Shown here in pieces: positions 36,404-49,200 of a stretch of 64,000 nucleotides of DNA (within the stretch, counting starts at the first letter, position 1; each line of letters starts with the position of its first letter). The DNA is from Cucumis sativus. Taxonomy: Eukaryota; Streptophyta; Magnoliopsida; Cucurbitales; Cucurbitaceae. Location: the NCBI RefSeq assembly GCF_000004075.3, contig NC_026658.2, forward strand, positions 3,472,001-3,536,000, given 5' to 3'. The position numbers and the translations under genes were made by a program. The notes beneath the pieces were generated by a model. The model was given only the letters and a program-made list of their open reading frames with translations. It had not been told where the DNA came from and made no database searches.

Positions 36404-39400
36404 TCAAGGTTGCTCATCTTTCACTCTGATGTGATATGGAAACTGCATATTGGCTGTGGAGCTTAATGCATCCACCTTCCCCATCTCAGCTGCTGGATTG
36501 AAACCATCCACCGAGAAGAAACAATCAGTTCTAGAGTCCCGAGTTAGTCCCTCGCTACAATTCATCATTGATGCTGAGGAAGCCAAACCGCTCAAGCATT
36601 CCATTGCTTCGACTTCTGCTAACAAATCTGAGACAGATTCATCAACCAAGGAATTGAAGTCGTTGGAATCATCATCAATTGCCCCCCAATTTATTGTAGC
36701 CCCAGTTGTTTCGTGGTCATCAATTATATCAGATGATTTCAGACCAAAACTCGAGTTCAAGTCCTCAATAGGTCTACCTGGTGCAGCCATATAACCATCC
36801 CCCCATCCACCTGCACTACTCCAGCTAGGGCCAGAATTCTGAACAAGAACACTTGAAGATGCAGATTGTTTAATGTCAACATCTCCAGTCATTGGTTTTG
36901 GGGCAGAATGAAGAGTAATATCGGGTAAAATTTCTCGGATTTTCTCTGAAGGATTGAATGAACCCATCAAAGAAAGACCACTACAATTAGAGTTCCATTC
37001 CCGAGAGGAAGCATCTGCTGCAGGTGGAGCAATCCAGTTTTGTCCAGAAGATTGACTAGAACAATCTTCACTATTAGACCGTTTCTTGCGACCGGGTTGA
37101 CTATGAATTCCTCCCAAACTAATGGTCTGTGAATTCTGATCCTCATTATTGGGGCTGTGGTTTTCCTTGGCCTCATGGACTTCAGTCACTGGCGGTTGTA
37201 AAGATAATGTAGCAGAGGAAAGTAAATTCATAAGGGATGGGTAGGACCACGAACTGCTGTTCTTCAACGGTTCGTGTGCTACCTCAAGATTCCTAGGAGA
37301 CTGAATAGAGTTGACGGTATCTGCAGGAGCACAAAAATCTTTAGAAGGTGAACTTGAACCGGTGCTCATCATGGGCTCATTTTCAGCATCACAAACTGCA
37401 ATATGATCTTTCTGCTCAGAGTTTCTATTCTTGGTAGAATCAATACCAAACCGAACAAAATTTGTACTAGAATCAGTAACTCCATTACTTTGGCCATTAT
37501 GATGATTATCTGAACCACCTAAAGAAAGCCCACTTCCTCGCCCTAGACTTAGAAGATGATTGTTGGGCTGCCAAATGGAAGATGCTTTGTTGTAACATCC
37601 ATTTAATGCATTGGTTAACAGCACAGAGTCGTTTTGTGATTCTGTTATCCTCCATACTCTAAGATCAGGAGTGAAGTGTCCACTATTGTTCCAATTGCGT
37701 AACTGCGTCATAGAAAATGGACCTTGAACTTTTCCAGTTGGATCCTGGTATTGCCATATCCGTTCCACTTCTGCATCATTGGACGAACTTCCTAACCCAA
37801 TAGAAAGTGGCGGAATTGAGGCTTCAGGTAAGACCACTTGATAATTCCCATCAGAGGACACAGGAGTGGCAGTTTCAGCCTGGCTAGGTACATTCCAGTT
37901 ATTTGGTACAAGACCTCTTCCAGCCAACGATGTTTCGCAAATCCTGTCACTGGGCAAGCATTCCTCTTCTTTATTTACGTGAGCAGTTAAGCTAATATTT
38001 CTACTTTGCTCTGAAGTGCTAGTCAAATTTTTCTGTACATCAATTCCACAAACATTTGAATTGGTTCCTCTTCGCGGTGAGGTAAGCTCCACCTCTTTGT
38101 CATCAAAATCACAATTTCTAGATCTCTTGAGACTTCCTGCAAATACACACAAAAATTTACAGAATGGTTCCTCAAGGAAAAACTTGAAAAATAGTTTCAT
38201 AATTACGTAAGACAGTTAACAGACCTTGTCTTTTCTTGTTTGATTCATCCTTATCTTCTTCAGACTCATAACTTGGATCCATAGTTGGATCAGATCGTAC
38301 TTCGAGAATTTCAAGAAGCCTATGTTGGTGTTCTTCACCAGGTGACTTTAGACGTTGTAACCTCTCCGCAACATCTCTTAATGTATGGAAGAGTCAAGGA
38401 ATACAATAAAAGTTCAACCACTTTCAAATTCTAACAGACTAGAAACTAAAATTCATTCTTCTATGCAAATACAATTGGGGACGGCAAACTAAAGGGTCAA
38501 CAAATGAAATGTGCATAAAATAGAGATTCAACTTGTCTGCTCTAAAGGATATTGTAACCCTTGAATATGGGAGTAAAACCAGGAATCCAGATAACTTGTT
38601 TTGAAAAGGCATAGCAAAAGTTAAATTTAAAATAGAAGGCATGAAACTAACAATTAAAGAGAACCTCCAACTAGCATTGATAAATTCAAGAGAGAACGTT
38701 TGTGGGAATAGTCACTAATCAATTACTCAATATTCAGGAAACAAAAAAATGCATGTTGAAAATAGAGGTGATCCACAAATGTTATTCAGCAATATGAAGA
38801 AGCATGATAGCATGAAAGAACCTGACAGAGTGAGTTCAAAATATTATTTTCATAAAAGGATATTCATCTACGTTGCCCTTCTCACTTGCTTGAACATGGA
38901 GTTGAGTGAGCCGAGAGATCTCTTTTTGGAGCATCTGGACAGAAATACAACACACATACAACAAAAGATCAAACCAAGCACAGCAAAAAACAAAACAGTG
39001 AGGAAAGAAATTAATCACAAGACCACATATGAAAACAATCAAAGTTGTCACAAACGTAGCTAGCCGTATAATACTCTAAAACATAACTGATCCACGGGCT
39101 CAAAAAAATTCCCCACACTATTTAAGTGTGTAGGTGCCAAAGCTAGACACCTTCTACAACATCTCTAGCCTGCCATGTTTCTGGCCTAAACCATGAAAAT
39201 AGACCAACCCATCGACTATGGAAGGTTATGTTTTTTAAAAAAGAAAACATATAAAAAAATCAAATTATTGTTGCCCACAGCTTTCCCAACTAAATATTTC
39301 AATCTCCCTCTTACCACCTGCACTTAAACTCTCTATCACGTCACAGTTCATAACACTATTTTATATGAAGATTAACCATAGCACAATCTTTGCAACAATG

Positions 39401-42400
39401 TCTAGGCTAGGAATCAACCACTTAGTGATGTCAAACTTCAATTCATAGCAACCCCCACACTAGAGGAAATAAAGACACCCACAAACGCACCCACAGAGGA
39501 GAACTCACATTGTGCTAACATAAAAATTATTAAAATGAAAACAATTTCATTTTATTTCGAGTGAAAAGAACATATTGGTTTGGCCTTTTCAATACAAAAA
39601 ACCATTAAATAACTACTTCAACATCTTAGCATGTAAGATACTATAGCATCCAATTCATTACTTAAATTTGGAATTATCATTGGTTAGAGAACAGTCTTTG
39701 GAATCTGGTATTTGTTCTATCCGATCACTTACTAGATGGACAGACTCTTAACTTTCAACAAAGCAGTATGCAATTAAGTCTCATAGTTGACAAAAGTGGG
39801 AATGAACTCACATCATTAATCTTCAATGCATGAAGTTCCCTTCCCTTGTCCAAAATTTCACTCTGCAGTCAAAAACAAAAGTCTCAATGGATAACACAAT
39901 CTGTATAAAAGTTAACGGCACAACCGCTAAATAGGTTGAAATATTTAAAGAAAAAAAAAGCTATGGATATGCAATCTTACAACACTGAATCGTTTGACAA
40001 GCCCACACTTTATGCTCCGGCGTAGACGCCTACATTCTTCCTGAGTACATACCAATACATCAATACACAGGAAGAGTAAAGTGCATTACATTCTGATATC
40101 ATGTGAAAGAGGGGACTACCAACAATCAATAACTCTTTTGCTTAAAAGAAACCAATAAAAAGATGATACACAAACTTCATAACCACAATCATACTGCAGA
40201 AAGATTCAGGAGATGACTTATATAAAATTTATCTCAAAATTTCCTTTAGTTGGTTTCTTTTGTCCTTGTTCCTACTTTTGAGCCAGAAACATGTAGTTCC
40301 ATTTCCAAGCAATTAGCTGTACATAAAAAGCTCTCTAACCCAACATCAACATCCCATTCCCCTCCAACAGAAATAATAAATAAGTCTCTCTTTGGAAATC
40401 AAAAGAAAAGCCAATCTTTAATGTGTGGAAATAAAACATGTGGAAATACTAAACATAGATTTTTCCTCCCAGGTCATTATATTTTAGAAACAGAATGTGA
40501 GAATCCTGAGAATGAGGAAAAGGTTCAACTTAGAATGTGTGGAAACGTTATCTACTTTAAATTGCCAAAACTAGAAGCAAAACCGTACTACAAGATGTGA
40601 GGATCCTGAGAATGAGGCAAGGGTCCAACTTAGAATGTTTGGAAACGTTATCAACTTTTTTCTCTAGTAAGGAAACGTTATCTACTTAAATGGCCTAAAC
40701 CAGAAGCAAAACTATGATAACGTAAGTTGTACCACGTCTTAAAAGAATCTGAATAGTCAGAAACAAATCCACTCCAAAATTAGCCAGTGAGACCTCAAAG
40801 ATAGATTGTTCGCATTTGTGATAGACGTGTGTATGAAAACCAAAGCAATTACAAACTTACGCAAGTTAACAGAATCTATGTAGTATAAAATGTAAACTTA
40901 CACAAGTTAACTGAATTTATGTAGTATAAAATGCTAACTTACGCAAGTTAACTGAATCTATGTAGTATAAAATGCTAAAACTAGTAGGAACTATGTCACG
41001 ACAATTAGAAAATCAATCAACTGACAACTAGCAATAAGCTAAGTTTAATAACCTCAGTAAATTCTTGGTTAGAAATCCCCTCAATGGACACGGACTCTCT
41101 CTTGTCCAAGTTTAATATATCAAGCATCGCATCAATTGTTTTTTCACCCACTGTGTATGGTGTCGAGATCTTGCTTGTGCCTGTTCACATAAGCATAATG
41201 TTAAAATCGTGAGGAAGAAAATATATTCATACCATTCAACGTCAAATCAAGTATTAATATTAGATGTTAATACCTACAACTTGGACAAGCCTATGAAAAT
41301 CATGCTTTTCATCATTATTTGGAATCTGTATCCTCACAATAGAGCCTACGACCATGTCATTAAATTTTTTCTCATCATCAATTAGGCTCATTATCAAATC
41401 ACGCCGCAAGTAAATCAAGTTAATGTTCTGAGCGTCAATTGCAGCATATTCATCTGCAATAGCATGTAATTGCTCCCTACTCTCATCAGCTTTCTTGTTT
41501 GTTTTATGCTTTCTTTCACAGTCATCCACTGATTCAGAATCATGCTTCTCTTTGCTTTCAACTGGATTGATCACTGTACCAGCTCCTGAGCTGGTTACAT
41601 TATCAGCTGCAGTTTCTTTTCCGTGTACATGAGACTGAAGAAGATTTAGCATCTCAAAGTGACCTATCCGTGATTTCCCAAATAGATTGGTAAGCCTGAA
41701 ATCACAAATAATTTGGGATTGCTGTTGAGGATCACGAAGATTATTTTTCTTCACATATTCCAGCAGTAAAGCTTGTACATCTAATGGTGAAAGCCTGGTT
41801 GTATCACCATTTCTCATATGTGCAACTAAGTCCATGAGCTCTGTAGTTCCCCATTTTGTGCTTCCAGAAAATTGCTCGTTACTACTTGGCCTGTCCACCA
41901 AGGAACTGAATTTATTCAGAGACCCTTGTTGCCTGTTAGGCCTTTTCCTCTGTGATTTTGGGTTTCTATATGAATTATGAGCTCCTTGGCTTTTATCAAT
42001 ACTGCCATTGAGAAGCTCATTAGGACCCACCTTATGGTCCATGATAGTGCTTCCTTGCCATGAATTTTTAGCTCGAACTAGCTCATCCACAGTTAAAGAA
42101 AGTTTCTCCTTCAAATAAATCCAATACACTTTAAAAAGATACTCCCAGCTACTTTTGTCATCAAAATCAACTTGAACCTGCATATATTACAGAAATTTAT
42201 TGGATGTCAACAACAAGATAGATGGCATAAGTTAGGAATTGTCTTACAGAAAATGGCTCACATATGCATTTCATAACCAAGTCCAAATAAAAGAATAATA
42301 CTCTGAACATCTAAGATGAATTTATCAGCTATTGCCAGGCAAATAAAAAGATTGAATGTTAATCTCATACTAAACTAAGCACGAATAACTTGAGTGAAAC

Positions 42401-43777
42401 AGACAGCAAAGATGGATTTTCTTGAGTGTGAATGCATGTGCCACAAGATAAACCTATTTCTTCATATTATCCACTATGTGCTTGAAGAGTAAGTAGACTC
42501 AAGAATTTTTTTTTTTTTAAAAAAAAAAGATTATTATAATGACAGTAAGACGATATAGAATTTGTTTTGCATACCGATTCTCCATCAGGTGCCCTTTTCT
42601 CAATTAGCATTATTATTTTCATACAAGTTCCACAGAACCCTTTGCTTCCCCTAACACACTGATAATCAGCACCTTTAATACATCCTTTGCACAGAGAAAA
42701 GGGGCATGTATAGCACATATAATAGGAAGCCTTCTGGCAACTTGTGCATATGTGCCATCCTGCACAATGATGAAAAAAGATTGCATCTTGAATTCATGAA
42801 GATATTGAATATTAAGTAGGCAATATTTATGTAAAAATGACATCAACAGCTACGTACCACAATTCCATTTAGCCTTAGATCGAAAGAATGATTCATCTCG
42901 CTTAATGCATGATGGATGATAAGCCTTTGGGCACCCTCTGTGAAATAACAATAAATGTAAATCATTTCTTAACAAATTATAACACAACCCAACACATGCA
43001 AAAATTAACAAACAACGAAAAGGGAAACAATCGAGCCGAGAAATCATAATACTATACTCAAATAAGGAAAATTTTTCTCTCACCTTAGACACACAATATA
43101 TATATATATTTTTTTAAGAATTACTATTTCCGTAACCTTCACCTCAAGATAAATTTCAATCGAGCAAACGTATAATATATATTAACAACAAAATCCCCGC
43201 TTAAATAGGTACAACTAATCAACAAATTCAAGTGTAATCAAGACGAAATTCCCTAAATAAAAAGACGAAGGCAGATACAAAGCAAAGATTCCATAAATTT
43301 TTGTTTTTTTTTTTTAAGAAAAAAAAAAAGGAATAATTTTGAATCAAGCCCACGTCCCCGAAACACACGGCGAACCACAAGAAAGTAAAGAAAAACAAAA
43401 CCCACTCACCGACGATCACAGAGAACAAGGCTTCCACCATCAAAGCAAATAAAACAAACATCCTCCTCATCCTTCTTCTGTCTCAAGGGAGGCGGAGGTA
43501 GATTAAGTTGAGCACGAGGAGGACGACCTCGTCGACGAGCCCCAACAACAACAACAACTTTGTCTTTCAATTGAGCATTAAGGTTAGAATCAGGGAGCTG
43601 GGAATCATGGACACGTGGGTTAGTTGAGGAAGGATCGAGGTCCATAAGGTCAGGAGGAGGAGGAAGAGGAGGAGGAGGAATAGAATTGGCGGAAAGAGGG
43701 GGAGGAGGTGGGTGAGGGTCATGAGATTGAAGACGGGGTTTGTAGAAATCGAGAGGGGGATCGTGGGGTTTGTCCAT
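36404..43777 (-). CDS. PHD-SWIB-Plus3-GYF domain protein (C3H44/NERD family)
   Basis: Ten exons: 43777-43410, 42937-42858, 42759-42575, 42177-41274, 41180-41053, 40040-39981, 39862-39812, 38934-38886, 38374-38225, 38136-36404. They give 1235 residues. In order: a Pro-rich N-terminus with an AT-hook-like RRRGRPPRAQ (about 81-90); a PHD finger from 108 (CFICFDGG...CDRRGCPKAYHPSC) and an extended Cys-rich part to about 200; SWIB/MDM2 at about 324-392; Plus3 at about 460-590; GYF at about 782-835 (IWQYQDPTGKVQGPFS); and a long Ser/Asn-rich tail with the family motif ESVSDLLAEVEAME. In Arabidopsis NERD this layout binds histone H3 and ARGONAUTE and acts in RNA-directed silencing; a nuclear chromatin role is likely here. 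Odd: the C-terminal CCCH finger of C3H44 and NERD is missing. The least certain boundary is the exon 8 donor (GCAA|GTGAG chosen; a GTAGAT site 14 bases on breaks the frame). Confidence 0.9.
40494..40720. repeat. imperfect tandem duplication (about 100 bp) in intron 5 of the PHD-SWIB gene
   Basis: Two adjacent copies share GATCCTGAGAATGAGG-like, CAACTTAGAATGTGTGGAA and GAAACGTTATC(T/A)ACTT segments and end with a CCAGAAGCAAAAC-type motif. The second copy carries a small extra duplication of GGAAACGTTATC. The duplication creates an open frame (40250-40600, +) that is not a gene. Confidence 0.75.
40854..40976. repeat. 41-bp tandem repeat, three copies
   Basis: Units start at 40854, 40895 and 40936 with AACTTACGCAAGTTAACTGA and continue with a TCTATGTAGTATAAAATG half, differing at only a few positions. 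They lie in intron 5 of the PHD-SWIB gene. Confidence 0.9.
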
Positions 43778-43778
43778 G

Positions 43779-43780
<2 letters not shown>

Positions 43781-43811
<31 letters not shown>
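43781..43811. repeat. (GAAA)n microsatellite in the 5' UTR of the PHD-SWIB gene
   Basis: Seven to eight perfect AAAG units ending four bases upstream of the start codon at 43777 (read as CTTT on the coding strand). So close to the start codon it could alter translation if the copy number varies. Confidence 0.9.
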
Positions 43812-43813
<2 letters not shown>

Positions 43814-46064
43814 CGGGAATTGAGGAATTGGGGAATTGGGAATTGGGGAAGATGAGTTGACAACCCTAAGTTGATGGTTGTGGAGAAGGGAGAGGGGGGT
43901 GGGGGGGAATGGGGAATGGGGAAGAAGGCTTTTGCGTGGTCGGTCTGGTCTGGCGAGAGGGCACTTGGAAATGGACTGGGTGAGGATGTGACACCCCATT
44001 TTCTTTATTCCTTTTTATTTTTTTTATTATTATTTTTTACTATTGTAGAGTGAGATAGTCTTGACTCTCTAGAGAGAGAACGAGAGAGAGAAGATTGAGT
44101 ACGTAAAGTTAGGAAATGAGGGACCGACTCACTCCCCAAATTCTTTTTCTCTTTTTTTACACCATTCCGTAAATTTAATACCAAATCTACGCGAATGTAA
44201 CACATCCTTTTTTTTCCCCTATCTTTTCCTCTATTTCTAAAACACTTCAATTACTCTCAAACAATTATCAATATCCCAAATATCACTCTTATCAAACTCA
44301 ATTAAACGCACATTACAAACTAAATATTACATTTATCAAAAATCACTCCCATAACTGTACTTAAAGAATCCTAAGGTGGTAGAAGGTGAAATGTATTACG
44401 ACTGTTTCTTTCTCTTTCTCTTTCTATATTGGGATCATCACATTCCAAATACAGTTTTCCACCCAACATTTTAATTACAAGAGACCAAACAATTAGGGCT
44501 TATTTCAACATTGTCATCATTTTCTATCTCAATTGTTTTTCTTCTTCTAAAAAGGAAAACAGACACTTCTAAACTTTAGGTGGGGTTATATTATAAACTT
44601 TCATCACTCTTATAAGGTTGAAAATCAAATGGCAAATCTGCATTATTATAAATTCACAATAGAAAATTTTAATTTTATAATAAATAATAGATTTAGTTTT
44701 TTTAAATAATAAATGAAATAGTTATAGAAAGATTTTAGTTTTTTTTATATTTATTCAATTTTAGGTTTAATTCTTATTTAGGTTTATGTTGAATTTGATT
44801 TATATAATTTCAATTTATCAAAATTTATAAATGAGTAGTCTCTATCGATCTTTTAATAGACATTAAGGAGGTAAATGTTACTTCTCAAAATTTATTAAAT
44901 AAAGTCTCGTGTATGGGGACTAAGAGTTTTAATAGTAGAAGTTAGCCACAACCTAACTATATTGACTATTTGTAGTCGTAAAGACAATTTAATGGAAAAA
45001 CAATAAAAAAAAAAAATCAAAACACAAGGTTACCTTCTCTTACATCAATTTCAACCACTAAGGAAAATAGAAACTCATTGATCCACAATAACTGTCACAG
45101 CGGTCTAGCTAACGAATGAGCCATATTACAAAGATAGAAACTAAAAGAACACCCTTTAATAGACATATTCCACAATAGCACATTAATCTCATCTAAAATC
45201 CTCTAATAAGAGAGTTACACAAATCTCCATAATTGATGACCTTAATTGAAGCCAAAATCGAAAGTCATTTGAAGTTGATATACCAAATCTAAAACTTCTC
45301 CACCAAAATATTAAACATAACATAATAATACATATTTGTTAAACTATTCATATGAAAGTAAAGCAAAGTAAAGGGTTAATTTACAAGTTATGTATTTTAT
45401 AACTTTCTAAAATCTTGCTTTCACATCTAACAAACGCATAAATTTATTAGACATAAAATATATATAGCGATCTATTAAATACAAAATTTAAATAAAACAA
45501 TAAGAGCATGGCAGAAAATATGTACAAATTGAGGGCGTTAATTGTATTGAAGAGTTGAGTTGGTAAAGGGGGTGTAATAAGGGGTGAAGATGATAGAGGA
45601 AGCAAGAAGGTTGAGAGATTTAAAATGGAGTAAATTGGGAATTGAATGAGTTGTAATAGAAAAGAAGAAAAGAAAAGGAAGTGTAAGCAGAAAAAGAAGA
45701 AGAATTGGTAGAAAGAAATAGAGTGATAAAGAAAATAAATGTGTATAGGTAACTCCAACTTGAACAACAGTCCCATTCTGCCTAAGAAATGTTCACATGT
45801 AACAACAAAAATATCCAAAAATAGAATAAAAAGAAATCCAGAAAACTAAAGAAGCTGTAGAAAAAAAAGAAAAAGTAATTTAATTAGGCCTCGATTCCAT
45901 CATTAATAGAATGTGCGGGAAAAATAAAAAGTGATTTTTGGTTGGATTCAATATATATTTATTAAAAAGAAATGGAATATTTTTACTGTGGGTTTTTTAT
46001 TTAAGAAAAAAGAAAAGAAAAGAAAAGAAAATGGTTCGAAGGGTATGGGTGAAATGAAGGGAGA
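43812..46064. other. promoter of the PHD-SWIB gene and intergenic spacer
   Basis: The region 43812-44250 is the leader and promoter side of the PHD-SWIB gene, with G-rich sequence and a GAGAGAGA tract at about 44071-44095. The remainder is AT-rich. The - frame at 45447-45818 is a hydrophobic low-complexity artefact. No gene can be supported. Confidence 0.5.
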
Positions 46065-46235
46065 GACGCGGCTGCCGAATAAATATAAATAAAAAGGAAA
46101 GGAAAGGAAAGGGTTGAAAATGTTTTAAGGTAATGGTCAAACGCGGCTGTTTGGTGCTGACGTGGCGACCTGGGCGTCGATCACCACGTGGGTGCTAAAC
46201 ACGCTGTCAATATTACAACAAATATAAATCTGGGC
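46065..46235 (+). promoter_or_regulatory. ABRE/G-box/CGCG-box cluster with TATA-like element, no gene attached
   Basis: Within 130 bases there are two ACGCGGCTG (CGCG-box) copies at 46067 and 46141, CTGACGTGGC (46157-46166), the palindrome CCACGTGG (46184-46191) and TATAAAT at about 46223. Such motifs are bound by CAMTA and bZIP factors in ABA and stress promoters. The island is GC-richer than its surroundings and is followed on + by CT-rich leader-like sequence. The only downstream open frames are 16 codons (from 46292) and 91 codons (46444-46719, mostly microsatellite-encoded), neither convincing. Confidence 0.4.
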
Positions 46236-49200
46236 TCCACTCCCCCACCTTCTTTCAAACTTTCCTTTTGGTCCTTAAAAACGCTTAAAACATGTCCACC
46301 CCCCAATTAATCCCTTTCTTCACTTCCCATTTACTTTTCTAAATTCAATCATAATTGAAACTAAGTTTAATTAACTTCATCTAACCTCATCTTATCATTG
46401 TACATCTAAAATACAATTTCACTCTAACTTCATTCACTGCAAAATGGGCCACTCAACCCAATGGAATAAGCTTCCTACAATTGGTCAATCAACAAAAGCA
46501 GACTTACTACTACTTCCCACCCCATCACTTCCCTCTTCACCCATTTGCTTTCTTTTCTTTTATATTAGTTTGCTTTTCAAGAAGATGGGATACTTCTACG
46601 TGGGAAAATGGGATGAGATCACGTATCTTATTTGGTCAAACACACACACACACACACACCATATATATATATGCATGTTTACTGTTCAAAAGTCATTGGA
46701 GGTTTATATAGATATATAGATAAGTTAGTATATGGTACCTAAATGTGTGAAAGAAAAAAATATATGGGAAACTGACTTTGTGTCTCTATTAATTCAACAA
46801 CCGAAGATTGGTAAAACAAGTAATTCAACCACAAAATATCAATACCCCAAATTTTCCTATGTTTTTTTTTTCTTCACTTTTTTTATATTTTAATATTGTC
46901 TATTTATTCTAATTTTTTACTCTCTGTTTTATTGTCTAATTAGACTACCCTTTATGAAAAAGTTTAAGTTATCTATTTCTTTTTAATATTTTTCCCTCGT
47001 ATTTAAGTAAAAGAAAAATTAAATTGTTAGTTAAATTTTAAAAAACAAAATAAGTTTTTGAGTTCTTTTTCCTTCAAATTTTAACTTGATTTTAAGAATA
47101 TCATTAAAAAAAAAGTTAGAAAACAAAAGCAATATGAAAAATAGTGTTTAATAATTGTAGCAAAATAGTGTTTAATTGTAGCCTTAATTATTATAATCAA
47201 TTTATAAATAATTCCTTTTCTGCATATGTTTTGTGCTTTCAAGTTTTCTACAATTAGATTAGTTTGGATTTATAGATTTCTTTTTGCTATGGTCTTTAGT
47301 CAACTTTATATAAATATCAATTTGATTTTATAACATTTTTTTCTCAGACAAATACATTTCAAGTACACATGGGAATATTTATATAATTTTAAGTACACGT
47401 GAGAATATATATACAAAAGGGTTAAAGTATTCATTAATATAAATTGATATCCACAGCTAATCAAAAAATTCAACGTTGACATCAAAGTTTAATAATAGAT
47501 ATTAATTTGGAGCGAGTCATGAAATTGATGTAACTCTTTGTTATCGATATTAGAATTATAGGATATAATGTGCGTGGAGATAGTTCATTTATACCATACT
47601 TAACAGTTCTGTGAAGAGGTTTTGCCACAGTGTTTCTTCTTTTCTCTTATTACTTTTTCATTTGAGCATAAAGCTTATTTGCTATTCTACAATGGTGATA
47701 GCTATCTGTTATTTATTTATTTATTTTTATATAATTTTGAGATTAAATTCATTATTTAACGCTTAAATATGGGATGATAATTTATTTTTTTAGTATGATT
47801 AAGTTTAGGTTAATCTCTCTTTATAATGAGTAGAAATATGAAGTGACTATATATATGCAGGATTTTATTCAAACGGAAATTCGAGTGACTCCTACAACAT
47901 TCATATATATAGCAGAATCAAATGTGTTATATGTTTTATATATTCTACAAATTTATTCTAAAGATTGCCTAATATAATTTATCCAACTTTAGTTTAAAAG
48001 GTCAATTCTTTGAACATTATTTATTTATCTGTTGCGTCTCTTTTGAATATATTATCTAACAATTTTATCTCATATAAACACAGTCCTCCATATTTCTCCA
48101 ACTTTGGTTTATTGTATGATTTGAAAAGAATTGATTAAAATGGCAAGTGAAGTACTTGTATCAAATGAACTTTGGTTTGTTAGAAGTTCAAGAAGAAAAG
48201 AACTGAAAGATAAAGAAAATATAACTTGTTTTGAATATGTCACATTTCATAGTACCTTAATGCCATCTTTTAGTTTTTTATGATTGTTATTTTATAGTAA
48301 TGTCTTTTTCTGGAGAGGCAAGAGGAATTCAGCCATCATAAATTTGCTTCCACCAACTTCTTAGCATGCCTTTTTTTTCAAATAAAATAAAATAATATTG
48401 CTGGGGAACTATGATGGTTTTATGTGTGCAAGCTTTGCAGCCATGCATGTTCTTATTTTTCTTATTTGGTATATAAATTATAGCATGGTGTGTATTTGTT
48501 TCATTTATATATTCCCTTTTTCCCCCCTATATATGCTTTGAGCTATTGACTTCTTTTTGGTAGTTTTCAAACGTAAAAAATCAAGCCATGAAAGAATCGT
48601 TCAAACTCATTTTGCAAGATAAATCTTAAAAGAAATTATAGTTAGGTGTGGTGAGTAGAGTATAATCTCATAGTTAATAATTGGATAAGCTTAAAAGATT
48701 AAAATATTGATGTATTGATATCTATTAAGTGCAAACAAAGTTTCACGATGGATAAGAAAGAAAATTATTATAGATACATAAGTGTGGATATATAATTATC
48801 TCCGTTTAAATGATGTCTTTTAGGTGGTACAATATATAAACCATGAGAGTTTAAATTCAAAGTCATGTTAAGATCTATTAATAACATTTTTCAAAAGAAT
48901 TTATATTTAATTGTTATATGTCACTTTATATTCTTAATATTTGTGTCAATCCTCTTATTTAAGAATATATGGACAAATGAATCTTTGAATATATCAAGAT
49001 AGAGTCCACTCAACATGTTTTCTATGTGTGTATGTGTCTATATATCATGTGTGATTTTAGACCGGATGATATATAATCAACATAAAATGTATAAGAAAAG
49101 AACTAACGAGAACAAAGTTCTAAGACAAAAAAAAGTACCATAATTAGTTCGATGTTTGGAGAAAAAAAAATGTTAGTGTGAATTTGCTCAAATGAATGTG

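Noticed and set aside
40250..40600. 116-codon open frame on + inside the PHD-SWIB gene region
   Set aside because: It lies wholly in intron 5 of a well-supported gene on the other strand, is built largely from the local tandem duplication, and has no domain.
46444..46719. 91-codon frame downstream of the orphan promoter-like cluster
   Set aside because: Its last third is encoded by the CA/AT microsatellite (THTHTHH, IYI) and the rest shows no similarity I recognise; kept only as a possibility in the finding on the cluster.
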